Origin: Arthrobacter sp. ISL-30 | Lineage (GTDB): Bacteria > Actinomycetota > Actinomycetes > Actinomycetales > Micrococcaceae | DNA length: 51,132 bases | Direction: 5' to 3' | Assembly: GCF_018613855.1 (NCBI RefSeq) | Contig: NZ_JAGGPK010000045.1 | Coordinates: 1-51,132 of the forward strand | The notes under the pieces: generated by a model | What the model was told of the DNA's origin: nothing | The model's database searches: none | What the model saw: the letters and a program-made list of their open reading frames with translations, nothing else | Translations under genes and position numbers: made by a program | Shown here: in pieces, positions 7,196-15,516 of the stretch | How the letters are laid out: each line of letters starts with the position of its first letter | Position numbering within the stretch: the stretch's first letter is position 1

Positions 7196-8658
7196 CAGAG
7201 GCCCCTCAGCAGGGCACAGGCGGTTCCGACGCCGCTGAGGACGGTGTCACTCAAGTGGGACGCCATGCGGCCCATACTTGGTTGGAAGCCCGCACACTGG
7301 CCTTCGAGTGCGCAGCTCCGATTCCTGCCTCACCCGTGCCATTGGCAGCAGCCCTTGGCCGCACCCTTGCCAACGACGTCCTGGCCCTGCAGGATCTGCC
7401 GCACTATGCCTCCTCTGCCATGGACGGCTGGGCCGTCAACGGTAGCGGACCATGGATCCTCGCCGAGCCTGGCCACCACCTTGCTCCCCACCAGGCCAGC
7501 CCCATCGTCACCGGCGGCCTTGTGCCCCCTGGGGCCAAGGCAGTGTTGCGCAGCGAGAGCGGAGAAATCGGCAAGGACGACGACGGGCTGCCCATCCTGG
7601 TCCTGGGCGGGGGAGCCAAGCCCGGGGAACCGCGGAATGGCCAGCACATCCGAAAGGCCGGGGAAGAAGCCGCCGCGGGAGAAGTACTTATCAAAGCCGG
7701 CACTGTCTTGAACCCTGCCCACATAGCCCTTGCCGCCGTCGCAGGACATGATGAACTGAGTGTCCTTGGGAAGCCCGTCGTCAAGCTCGTACTGACGGGC
7801 TCCGAAGTCGTGACGTCCGGACTACCGGCCCCGGGACAGGTCCGGGATACGTTCGGGCCCCAACTGGGAGCCGTCGCCGAAATGCTCGGCGGTCTTCGCG
7901 GCGAGCAGGTCCGCGTGGGCGATTCCTATGCTGAGTGGCTCGAGGCCCTCGAGGACCTGGAGATTCCCGGGGCGAGTAGTGACGTGACTGATGGGGCAAT
8001 CCCGGCGGCACCGGGCCTGGCGGCACCGGACTTGGCGTTACCGGGCCTGGCGGCCGGGGCCGTGGCCGACGTCGTCATCACCACCGGGGGGACCGGCATG
8101 TCGGGCACGGACCATTTCCGCAGGGCAATCAACGAACTGGGCGGTCGGCTCCTCATTGACGGAATCGCCATGCGACCAGGCCACCCCGCCGTGCTGGCCG
8201 AACTGCCCGACGGCCGCTTCGTGCTGGGACTGCCTGGGAACCCCCTCGCGGCGATGATGGCCCTGTTCACCGTGGGCGGTCCGCTCCTCGCCGCCTTGGG
8301 GAACAGCGGGCCAACAGCCTTGGGTGAGGTGCCATGCGGAACCATCATCGATCCCGATCCGGGACGCACGCGGCTCATGCCCTTCCGCCTCTTGTATGGC
8401 CTCGCCTCCCCGGCGGGCCATTCCGGTCCGGGCATGATGCGCGGCCTTGCTGGTGCCGATGGCGTGATGGTTGTGCCGCCCCACGGTGTCCAGTTGGGTG
8501 AACTTGTTCAGGCCTTCGCGCTGCCTTGGGGGCCTCCGCTGCCGGATCCGAAGTCGGCTGACGGGAAGCCGGGACAGGCGCGCCGTCCCGGTGCACGAGG
8601 CAAACGCCCCGCAGCCAAGGATTCCGGGCCCGTTGACTGGAGCGCCCTGACGGATTGA
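7192..8658 (+). CDS. moeA: Molybdopterin molybdenumtransferase
   Basis: MoeA inserts molybdate into adenylated molybdopterin. The 488-residue protein is longer than the ~400-residue norm. It shows the MoeA signatures PHYASSAMDGWAV near residue 70, VLTGSEV in the middle, TTGGTGMSGTDHFRRA in the MogA-like domain, and LPGNPLAAMMALF. The extra length comes from an Ala/Pro/Leu-rich insertion around residues 262-290, encoded in part by three 15-bp tandem units, and from a basic C-terminal tail (RRPGARGKRPAAK). It overlaps the DUF6457-like gene by four bases. The stop codon lies within a 17-bp tandem duplication. Confidence 0.93.
   Translation: MTEAPQQGTGGSDAAEDGVTQVGRHAAHTWLEARTLAFECAAPIPASPVPLAAALGRTLANDVLALQDLPHYASSAMDGWAVNGSGPWILAEPGHHLAPHQASPIVTGGLVPPGAKAVLRSESGEIGKDDDGLPILVLGGGAKPGEPRNGQHIRKAGEEAAAGEVLIKAGTVLNPAHIALAAVAGHDELSVLGKPVVKLVLTGSEVVTSGLPAPGQVRDTFGPQLGAVAEMLGGLRGEQVRVGDSYAEWLEALEDLEIPGASSDVTDGAIPAAPGLAAPDLALPGLAAGAVADVVITTGGTGMSGTDHFRRAINELGGRLLIDGIAMRPGHPAVLAELPDGRFVLGLPGNPLAAMMALFTVGGPLLAALGNSGPTALGEVPCGTIIDPDPGRTRLMPFRLLYGLASPAGHSGPGMMRGLAGADGVMVVPPHGVQLGELVQAFALPWGPPLPDPKSADGKPGQARRPGARGKRPAAKDSGPVDWSALTD
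8008..8052 (+). repeat. 15-bp x3 tandem repeat inside moeA
   Basis: Three in-frame 15-bp units encode APGLA, APDLA and LPGLA, in a flexible insertion before the GGTG motif. Unit length is a multiple of three, so copy-number change would keep the frame. Confidence 0.85.
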
Positions 8659-8677
8659 GTGCCCTGACGGATTGGGT
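8644..8677 (+). repeat. 17-bp tandem duplication at the moeA 3' end
   Basis: GCCCTGACGGATTGAGT at 8644-8660 is followed at once by a copy differing at one base. The first copy contains the moeA stop codon, so the duplication leaves the protein unchanged. Confidence 0.9.
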
Positions 8678-8853
8678 GCAGTGACCACCGATGCCCGCCC
8701 TGACCTGTTGAACACGCTGACCACGGATGGCTAAGCGGACGGCATTGGATTCGATTCGCGCAGCTTGCAATGATGGTCTTATGAACGAACCGGAACCAGG
8801 CATCGCGCAAGGATGTTGTTTCGGCCCCGCAAGGCATCAGGAAGGTGCGTGAA

Positions 8854-9741
8854 GTGGGACGGGTTACGCAGCGCCGCAAGGTGCACAAGTATGTGTTGGA
8901 CGGGACACCGGAAGCGGCGGATTACCCGGTGCGTTTCCGCGAGGACACCCTCGCAGTCGAGGAGCCATTGGAAATCCGACTTGGTAACCTGTCGTATTCC
9001 GTGACCATGCGCACCCCGGGGGATGACTTCGACCTCGTTGCGGGCTTCCTGTTGTCAGAAGGCGTTATCTGGGAGCCTGGTCAACTGGTGTCGCTCCGGT
9101 TCTGCGCCGGCGAGGACGAGAATGGGGTGCAGACCTTCAATGTGGTGGAGGCGCAACTGCGGCCCGACGTCGTTCTTCCGGAGATTGGGCGGAACGTCTA
9201 TACCTCAAGCTCCTGCGGCATCTGCGGAACGGATTCCATTGAGGCAGTACGGAAATCGTCACGCTTCAGTCCGGGGGAGGACCCCCTCACGGTGCCCGTA
9301 GAGGTCCTGGCGGCTTTGCCCGACCGCCTGCGGCAGGCGCAGGCCGTCTTTGACAAGACGGGCGGAGTGCACGCGGCCGGGCTCTTCCGGGTCACCGGTG
9401 ATGGGTTCGACGACGACGGCGGTGTGGAACTTTTGTGCCTGCGCGAGGACGTGGGCAGGCACAACGCGGTGGACAAAGTGGTTGGCTGGGCGCTTCGCGA
9501 GGATCGGCTGCCCTTGGCGGGCACGGTCCTCCAGGTTTCAGGCCGTGCATCCTTTGAACTGGTGCAGAAGGCCGCCATGGCGGGCATTCCCGTCCTCGCC
9601 GCCGTTAGTGCGCCGTCCAGCCTCGCCGTCCAGCTGGCAGAGGAGGTCGGCCTGACCCTCGTGGGCTTCAGCCGTGGCACAAGCTTGAATGTTTATGCAG
9701 GCCGGGACCGTTTGCCCCTCCCTGTGAAGACAGAAGGGTAG
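8854..9741 (+). CDS. fdhD: Formate dehydrogenase accessory sulfurtransferase
   Basis: FdhD carries sulfur from a cysteine desulfurase to the Mo-bis-MGD cofactor of formate dehydrogenase. The 295-residue protein has the conserved RFREDTLAVEEPLEIRL start, TPGDDFDLVAGFLLSEG, the catalytic cysteine pair SSCGICGTD (near residues 121 and 124), and LREDVGRHNAVDK, with RASFELVQKAA near the end. I begin at GTG 8854, eight bases after AGGAAGG; an upstream GTG at 8845 overlaps that site. No formate dehydrogenase gene is present in the window, so its partner lies elsewhere. It closes the molybdenum block after a 195-bp gap from moeA. Confidence 0.93.
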   Translation: MGRVTQRRKVHKYVLDGTPEAADYPVRFREDTLAVEEPLEIRLGNLSYSVTMRTPGDDFDLVAGFLLSEGVIWEPGQLVSLRFCAGEDENGVQTFNVVEAQLRPDVVLPEIGRNVYTSSSCGICGTDSIEAVRKSSRFSPGEDPLTVPVEVLAALPDRLRQAQAVFDKTGGVHAAGLFRVTGDGFDDDGGVELLCLREDVGRHNAVDKVVGWALREDRLPLAGTVLQVSGRASFELVQKAAMAGIPVLAAVSAPSSLAVQLAEEVGLTLVGFSRGTSLNVYAGRDRLPLPVKTEG

Positions 9742-9771
9742 TGCTCGATCACTTGGTTAAATGCCTTGGCA

Positions 9772-9808
9772 GGAAGTAGATTTTATCCATCAAATGGAAC
9801 CTGCTTCC
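9772..9808. promoter_or_regulatory. Imperfect palindrome upstream of the alpha-mannosidase
   Basis: GGAAGTAG at 9772-9779 mirrors CTGCTTCC at 9801-9808 with one mismatch, around an AT-rich centre. Downstream, TTGTCA (9826-9831) and TATGAG (9849-9854) at 17-base spacing form a candidate promoter. The palindrome, ahead of that promoter, could bind a sugar-responsive regulator; none is encoded next to it. Confidence 0.35.
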
Positions 9809-9892
9809 GATACCTTCAACCCTGCTTGTCAAGGCTTGTTTCGTTGGTTATGAGGCCCTTTAACCCAGCAGACGCGCCAAAGGGGATCTAAA

Positions 9893-12800
9893 TTGCACGA
9901 CGACCGCCGGATTACGGAAGTACGGCTCGAGCGTTTCGTCCGGGAGCGGCTCTATCCCGCCATTTACACAAGGACGGTCCCCCTCGAGCTCAGCTCCTGG
10001 GACGCACCAGGGGAGCCGGTGCCTGTGACTGAGGCCCTTCTCCAGACATTCGTTCCACAGCGGCAGGGTGCGCCATGGGGGAGCCCGTGGAGCACTAAAT
10101 GGCTGCGGCTCCAGGGTGAGGTTCCGGAAGGATGGGGCGCGGGCGTTGGCCGGAGCGTTGAAATCCTGGTGGATCTTGGCTTTACCACTGAAATCCCGGG
10201 ATTCCAATGTGAGGGAATAGCCTGGCGTCCGGACGGCACCATCATCAAGGCAATTTCTCCGCGCAACCACCATGTCCCGCTCAAGATGCTGGGCAGCGGA
10301 GTGTCCGTGGACTTCTACGTGGAGGCGGCGGCCAACCCGGATATTGCACAAGGATGGCTCTTCGCGGCCACACCACTGGGGTCCAAGGAGACGGCCGGCG
10401 ATGAACCACAGTATCGCCTGGGGAGCATCTCGATAGCGGAGCGTGACGAGACAGTTTGGGAACTGCACCAGGATGTGTGGACCCTCAATGGCCTGATGCA
10501 CGAGCTTCCGATGGACCTCCCGCGCCGCCATGAGATCCTGCGGGCCCTTGAACGCATGCTGGACGTCATGGATCCGGAGGATGTTCCGGGGACAGCAGCG
10601 GCGGGCCGCGAGGTCCTGGCCGAAGTGTTGAAGAGACCCGCCTACGCATCGGCCCATCGCCTTCTGGCCACCGGGCATGCCCACATTGATTCCGCCTGGC
10701 TCTGGCCTGTGCGGGAAACGGTCCGCAAGTGCGCCCGCACCTTCTCCAACGTGGTGTCGCTGATGGATGAGTACCCGGATTTCGTTTTTTCGTGTTCCTC
10801 AGCCCAGCAGCTGGCATGGATCAAGGAGTTTTATCCGGAGCTGTTCATCCGCATCAGGGAAAAAGCGAAGGCGGGCCAGTTCATGCCCGTCGGCGGAATG
10901 TGGGTGGAATCGGACACGAACATGCCTGGTGGAGAAGCGCTGGCGAGGCAATTCCTGGAGGGCAAGTCTTTCTTCCTCCAGGAGTTCGGCATCGACTGCG
11001 AGGAAGCCTGGCTGCCGGACTCCTTCGGCTATTCCGGCGCCCTTCCGCAGATTGTCAAGGCTGCCGGCTCCCGATGGTTCCTGACCCAGAAAATCTCCTG
11101 GAACCAGGTCAACCGAATGCCGCACCACACCTTCCACTGGGAGGGGATCGACGGCACCAGGCTCTTCACCCATTTTCCTCCAGTGGACAGTTACAACGCC
11201 GAACTCAACGGGCGCGAGCTTGCCCACGCGGAGCGAAACTTCCGCGATCACGGCCGCGCCAGCATCTCCCTTGTCCCCTTCGGCTATGGCGACGGCGGTG
11301 GAGGGCCTACGCGGGAAATGATTGCTGCCGCCCACCGCACAGCGGACCTGGAAGGGTCGCCAAAAGTTCGCCTCGGCACGGCACGCGCTTTCTTCGAACA
11401 GGCCGAGGCCGAGTACAAGAATCTTCCCGTGTGGGTGGGGGAGATGTACCTCGAACTCCACCGGGGAACCTACACCAGCCAGGCGAACACCAAGAAGGGA
11501 AACCGGCGAAGCGAGCACCTGCTGCGCGAGGCCGAGCTGTGGTGTTCGACGGCGGCGGTGCGGTCCGGAGGCAGCTACACCTATCCTGCCCAGGAACTGA
11601 AACGGCTCTGGCGCCTGGTCCTGCTTCAGCAATTCCATGACATCCTGCCCGGCAGTTCCATCGCGTGGGTGCATCGGGACGCGGAACGGAATTACGACGC
11701 CATAGCCAAGGACCTGGAGGGCATCATTGCCGACGCCGCCTTGGCTCTGCTGGGTCCCGGCACCAGGTCATTCCTGTTGAACGCGGCTCCCCATGAGCGC
11801 AGTGGTGTCCCGTCCCTGGCCGCGGCAGAGGCGGTCCCGGCCGAGCTCCCCGTGGAGGTCAAGGACATGGCCGGCGGGTATGTCCTGGACAACGGCGTCA
11901 TTCGAGCCGTAGTGGATGCGAACGGGTTGCTCACGTCCCTGTCAGACCACGCGAGCGGCCGGGAGGCCATCGCCCCGGGCGGGTTTGGAAACCATCTTGA
12001 ACTGCATCGCGACACGCCAAATGAATGGGACGCCTGGGACATCGATGAGTTCTATCGCCGGAATGTCACATCCATCACGGAGGCCCATTCGGTAACGCTG
12101 GAGCGGGCAGGCTGGGATGCGGTGGTGGTCGTGGAGAGAGTGGTTGGGTCCTCGACTATTACCCAGCGCATTTCCCTGGAAGCAGGAGCGGAATCGCTGG
12201 CCATCTCCACCGCTATTGACTGGCAGGAGCGCGAGAAGCTCCTGAAGCTGGGCTTCCCGCTGGATATACGTGCGGACAGGTCGGCCGCCGAAACGCAGTT
12301 TGGCCACATCTTCCGCCCAACCCACGTGAACACGTCCTGGGAAGCTGCCAAGTTCGAGATTTGCGCGCACCGGTGGATCCACGTAGGGGAGCCGGGCTAT
12401 GGCGTGGCCATCTCGAATTCCTCCAGCTACGGGCACGACGTCACCCGCACCGTCAGGAGCGACGGCGGCACCACCACCAACGTGCGGGTCTCCTTGCTGA
12501 GGGCGCCGAAGTTCCCGGATCCGGACGCGGACAGGGGCCGGCATGTCCTTGACGTGACCATTCGTCCCGGCGCGGGCATTGCGGATGCTGTGGAGGAGGG
12601 CTACAGGACCAACTTGTCCCCTCGACTGGTCAAGGGCGGCAACCCGGCGGACCCGCTGTTTACGGTCTTCAATCAGGCAATCGTGGTTGAAGCGGTAAAG
12701 CTTGCTGAAGATGGCTCCGGAGACGTGATCGTGCGTTTGTACGAATCGCTCGGGGAACGGTCTACAGGCGTGGTTTCGGCCAATTTCGAGACCAGGGAAG

Positions 12801-12919
12801 TCCTCGCTGTAGACCTCTTGGAGCGGCCGGTCCAGGAAGCTGCCGTGATCGCGGGCAAGGACGCGGCCGAGCTGACCCTCCGGCCCTTCCAGCTGGTCAC
12901 GCTGCGGTTCCGACGGTAG
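9893..12919 (+). CDS. Alpha-mannosidase, glycoside hydrolase family 38
   Basis: The enzyme is predicted to remove alpha-linked mannose from oligosaccharides in the cytosol, since there is no signal peptide. The 1008-residue protein shows the Ams1-like plan: N-terminal beta domain, then the GH38 catalytic barrel with the zinc motif GHAHIDSAWLW (residues 261-271; His262 and Asp266 among the ligands), the nucleophile Asp376 in AWLPDSFGYSG, and GDGGGGPT further on, followed by C-terminal beta domains. TTG 9893 follows AAGGGGAT. It stands alone, with a palindrome upstream and a bidirectional terminator just behind it. Its substrate could be fungal or plant mannan fragments taken up by another locus. 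Confidence 0.92.
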   Translation: MHDDRRITEVRLERFVRERLYPAIYTRTVPLELSSWDAPGEPVPVTEALLQTFVPQRQGAPWGSPWSTKWLRLQGEVPEGWGAGVGRSVEILVDLGFTTEIPGFQCEGIAWRPDGTIIKAISPRNHHVPLKMLGSGVSVDFYVEAAANPDIAQGWLFAATPLGSKETAGDEPQYRLGSISIAERDETVWELHQDVWTLNGLMHELPMDLPRRHEILRALERMLDVMDPEDVPGTAAAGREVLAEVLKRPAYASAHRLLATGHAHIDSAWLWPVRETVRKCARTFSNVVSLMDEYPDFVFSCSSAQQLAWIKEFYPELFIRIREKAKAGQFMPVGGMWVESDTNMPGGEALARQFLEGKSFFLQEFGIDCEEAWLPDSFGYSGALPQIVKAAGSRWFLTQKISWNQVNRMPHHTFHWEGIDGTRLFTHFPPVDSYNAELNGRELAHAERNFRDHGRASISLVPFGYGDGGGGPTREMIAAAHRTADLEGSPKVRLGTARAFFEQAEAEYKNLPVWVGEMYLELHRGTYTSQANTKKGNRRSEHLLREAELWCSTAAVRSGGSYTYPAQELKRLWRLVLLQQFHDILPGSSIAWVHRDAERNYDAIAKDLEGIIADAALALLGPGTRSFLLNAAPHERSGVPSLAAAEAVPAELPVEVKDMAGGYVLDNGVIRAVVDANGLLTSLSDHASGREAIAPGGFGNHLELHRDTPNEWDAWDIDEFYRRNVTSITEAHSVTLERAGWDAVVVVERVVGSSTITQRISLEAGAESLAISTAIDWQEREKLLKLGFPLDIRADRSAAETQFGHIFRPTHVNTSWEAAKFEICAHRWIHVGEPGYGVAISNSSSYGHDVTRTVRSDGGTTTNVRVSLLRAPKFPDPDADRGRHVLDVTIRPGAGIADAVEEGYRTNLSPRLVKGGNPADPLFTVFNQAIVVEAVKLAEDGSGDVIVRLYESLGERSTGVVSANFETREVLAVDLLERPVQEAAVIAGKDAAELTLRPFQLVTLRFRR

Positions 12920-12923
12920 CTGA

Positions 12924-12963
12924 GGCTACAGCACGACCTCAGGCTATACGTCGTGCTGTAGCC
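12924..12963. terminator. Bidirectional terminator overlapping the ABC ATPase 3' end
   Basis: A perfect 14-bp stem (GGCTACAGCACGAC at 12924-12937, complement at 12950-12963) with a 12-base loop sits between the convergent mannosidase and amino acid ABC operon. Its right arm lies inside the last codons of the ATPase gene. No long T run is seen on either side. Confidence 0.7.
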
Positions 12964-13786
12964 GCTTGACGAACTGGCGCGTGCGCTCCTGGCGGGGCGC
13001 ACGGAGAATCTCAGCCGCCGGCCCGCGCTCCACCACTACGCCGCCGTCCATGAAGATGACCTCATCCGCCACCTGGCGGGCGAAGGCGAGTTCGTGGGTG
13101 ACGATGACCATGGTCCATCCCTCCTCGGCGAGTTCCTTGATGACGCCAAGGACTTCACCTACCAGCTCCGGATCCAGGGCCGACGTCGGCTCGTCGAACA
13201 GCAGCAGCTGTGGTTTGAGGGCAAGGGCGCGGATGATCCCCACGCGTTGCTGCTGGCCTCCGGAGAGCTCGAAGGGATAGGCATTGCGCTTGTCGGCCAG
13301 GCCCACCCTCTCCAGCAGCCGCTCAGCGTCCGCCACAGCCTCGCTCCGTGGTCGCTTCTGCACCTGCACAGGGCCTTCGATGACGTTCTGCACGACGGTC
13401 ATGTGGGGAAACAGGTTGTAGTGCTGGAACACCATGGCGCTGCGGTCGCGCAGGGCCGCCCGCTCCCGTTTGCCCACTTTCCCGCCAAAGTCGATCTCCA
13501 GCGCCTCCGCCAGGGGTGAGCCCTCGCCAGTACCCGCGATGGTGAGGGTGCCGGCGTCGGGCGTTTCCAGTCCGTTCAGGGAACGAAGGACAGTTGTCTT
13601 TCCGGATCCTGAGGGGCCGATCAAGGCGAGGACCTGGCCACGGCGCACGTCGACGTCGATGCCGCGCAGGACCTGATTGGTCCCGAATGACTTCGTAAGG
13701 CCCCGTGCTGACAGCACCGGGACGCCGTGTCGGCCGTCCGGGCCGTGAACTCCAGGGCGGCTGCCGGAGGCGTCAGTGGGCGACAT
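12944..13786 (-). CDS. Polar amino acid ABC transporter ATP-binding protein
   Basis: This is the ATPase of a PAAT-family importer. The 280-residue protein has Walker A GPSGSGKTT, the Q loop MVFQHYNLFPHMT, the signature LSGGQQQR, Walker B LLLFDEPTSALDPE, and the switch His in VTHE. An additional ~30-residue Gly/Pro-rich N-terminus precedes the domain. I start at ATG 13786, which overlaps the permease stop by 14 bases; longer readings would run into permease coding sequence. With the permease and binding protein it forms a complete three-gene importer, read from 15254 down. The closest known type is cystine import (TcyC/TcyN), by its partners. Confidence 0.92.
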   Translation of the reverse strand: MSPTDASGSRPGVHGPDGRHGVPVLSARGLTKSFGTNQVLRGIDVDVRRGQVLALIGPSGSGKTTVLRSLNGLETPDAGTLTIAGTGEGSPLAEALEIDFGGKVGKRERAALRDRSAMVFQHYNLFPHMTVVQNVIEGPVQVQKRPRSEAVADAERLLERVGLADKRNAYPFELSGGQQQRVGIIRALALKPQLLLFDEPTSALDPELVGEVLGVIKELAEEGWTMVIVTHELAFARQVADEVIFMDGGVVVERGPAAEILRAPRQERTRQFVKRLQHDV

Positions 13787-14438
13787 AGCGGTCCAATCTC
13801 TTTTCCAGGACGGACTGGCCGCTGGACAAGGCAAGGCAGATGACCCAGTAGACCAAGGCCGCTTGGAGGTACAGCACCATGAACTCCTGGCTGAAAGCGG
13901 CAATCTGCTGGGCATTACGGAAGAGCTCGGTGACCAGGATCAGCGAAGCCAGCGAGGTGTCCTTCACGAGGGAGATGAAGGTGTTGGACAGTGGCGGCAC
14001 AGACACCCGGGCAGCCTGGGGCAGGATGATCCGGAACAGCGTCTGCGCCCCGGACATACCGATGGTGTGCCCCGCTTCCCACTGGCCCTTCGGGACGGAG
14101 AGGATCGCGGCCCGAATGATTTCCGCGGCGTAGCCGCCCACATTGAGTGAGAACGCGATGATAGCGCTGGGCCACGGGTCAAGCTTGACGCCCAGGTTGG
14201 GCAGGCCGTAGAAGATCACGAAGAGCTGGACAAGGAGCGGGGTTCCCCGGATCACCGAGACATAGAACCTGGCGACGCCGGAGAAGATCCGGTTCCGGCT
14301 CAGCCGCAGGAGGGCCACGAGGAGGGCGAGGAGGAGCCCCAGCGCAAACGACGCCAGGGTCAGGGGAATGGTGCCAGTGACCGCGCCCGTTACCAGGGGA
14401 CCGAAGGAACTCCAGACCAGGTCCCAGTCAAGTGGCAT
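13773..14438 (-). CDS. Polar amino acid ABC transporter permease (cystine-like)
   Basis: The 221-residue inner-membrane protein has about five hydrophobic segments and the HisM/GlnP-type signature: FYVSVIRGTPLLVQLF near residue 57, and the EAA-like loop EAGHTIGMSGAQTLFRIILPQA near residues 120-142. It most resembles TcyB/YecS-type cystine permeases. It starts at ATG 14438, directly after the binding-protein stop (14439), and overlaps the ATPase gene, so the three are one operon. Only one permease gene is present, so the channel would be a homodimer. Confidence 0.9.
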   Translation of the reverse strand: MPLDWDLVWSSFGPLVTGAVTGTIPLTLASFALGLLLALLVALLRLSRNRIFSGVARFYVSVIRGTPLLVQLFVIFYGLPNLGVKLDPWPSAIIAFSLNVGGYAAEIIRAAILSVPKGQWEAGHTIGMSGAQTLFRIILPQAARVSVPPLSNTFISLVKDTSLASLILVTELFRNAQQIAAFSQEFMVLYLQAALVYWVICLALSSGQSVLEKRLDRYVAH

Positions 14439-15254
14439 CTACTTAGTGACGTCCGTGCCGAAGTATTTGTCAGAGATCTTCGCAAGCGTCCCGTCGGCCC
14501 GCAGATCGGCAAGGGCATTGTCGATGGCGGACGTCAACTCCGTGGAGCCCTTGCGCAGCGCGAAGGCGCTCTGGGACTTCTCGTCCGTTTCCGCGGCGAT
14601 CTTCAGTCCGGCGTCGGGGGTGGACTTGGCGTAATCCAGGTAGGTGAGCTTGTCATTGACGATGGCGTCAACGCGTCCTTGGCGGACAAGCGTCACGCCC
14701 TGGGCCCAGCCCTCCACGGCCTGGACGTTCGCGCCGCTTTCCGTTGCCAGCTGGTACCAGTTGCTGGTCAGTGACTGTGCGGTGGTCTTGCCCTTGAGGC
14801 TCTCGAAGCCGGTGATGGTGTTGTTGTCTGCCTTGGTCACGATGACGCCTGTGGAGACGGTGTATGGGGCTGAGAGGTCGTACTTGGCTTTCCGCTCGTC
14901 ATTGATGGTCACCTGATTGGCAATGACATCGAAGCGCTTGGCCTCCAGGCCGGCGAAGATGCCGTCCCATTGGGTTTCCTGGAAGCTCGCCTTGACTCCG
15001 AGTTTGTCAGCCACGGCCTTGGCGACTTCCACGTCGAAGCCGGTCAGTGGCCCGGCCCCGTCCTGGTGGAAGCTGAACGGGCGGTAGGTGCCCTCGGTGG
15101 CGATCACGATTTCGCCCTTGGACTTCACATCCGACAGGGACGTATCAGAGCCCGTTTGCGTAGGCGCCGACTGGCCTCCGCAAGCAGAGAGTGCCAAGGC
15201 AGCAGCGGCAAGGGAAGCGGCAAAGAGTGAGCGTCGAGTACGAGAGCGGTCCAT
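14439..15254 (-). CDS. Amino acid ABC transporter substrate-binding lipoprotein (cystine-like)
   Basis: The 271-residue protein has a basic start, a hydrophobic stretch and a lipobox (LSACGG), so it should be anchored outside the membrane. The mature part has the family 3 solute-binding pattern: TYRPFSFH, GFDVEVAKAVADKLG, WDGIFAGLEAKRFDVIANQ, and a C-terminal ISDKYFG. These fit TcyA/TcyJ/FliY cystine binders better than glutamine or arginine binders, but substrate is inferred. ATG 15254 lies six bases after TAAGAT, with no ribosome-binding site, suggesting a leaderless mRNA. It is first in the operon with the permease and ATPase. Confidence 0.9.
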   Translation of the reverse strand: MDRSRTRRSLFAASLAAAALALSACGGQSAPTQTGSDTSLSDVKSKGEIVIATEGTYRPFSFHQDGAGPLTGFDVEVAKAVADKLGVKASFQETQWDGIFAGLEAKRFDVIANQVTINDERKAKYDLSAPYTVSTGVIVTKADNNTITGFESLKGKTTAQSLTSNWYQLATESGANVQAVEGWAQGVTLVRQGRVDAIVNDKLTYLDYAKSTPDAGLKIAAETDEKSQSAFALRKGSTELTSAIDNALADLRADGTLAKISDKYFGTDVTK

Positions 15255-15260
15255 GAGGCC

Positions 15261-15266
15261 ATCTTA
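15261..15266 (-). promoter_or_regulatory. -10 box of the amino acid ABC operon (leaderless)
   Basis: On the minus strand TAAGAT is followed by six bases and ATG 15254. The same spacing recurs at several genes in the window. Confidence 0.5.
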
Positions 15267-15344
15267 GCCATGGCGTCGCACAGCATCAGGACGGCGTGCG
15301 GTGGTGGCTCTGCGTGTGGAGTTTATGGCGACCGAAAGGGTGCG

Positions 15345-15391
15345 CTTAAAAGGCTGAGTGGGGGCGGTCCCCAACAGCCCGCCACCACTCA
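15345..15391 (-). terminator. Terminator of the regulator/membrane-protein operon
   Basis: CCGCCACCACTCA at 15379-15391 pairs with TGAGTGGGGGCGG at 15355-15367 with one mismatch. On the minus strand the stem is followed closely by TTTT. It separates the membrane-protein gene from the amino acid ABC operon. The rest of the 262-bp gap (15255-15516) holds a second weak hairpin at 15428-15451 and no gene. Confidence 0.6.
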
Positions 15392-15516
15392 TCCCCCCAA
15401 TATGTGATTCAACAGGCGCCAACGCCACCGAAAACCCGTTCTCCGTTTCGGCGGCTGGCAGCAGCTGATTTTCACACATTCATGATTGTGTCACGTTCTA
15501 ATGATTTTGTGAAAGA

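Noticed and set aside
13786..13915. Longer N-terminus for the amino acid ABC ATPase
   Set aside because: The additional residues are a shadow of the permease coding sequence in another frame; ATG 13786 gives the normal overlap.
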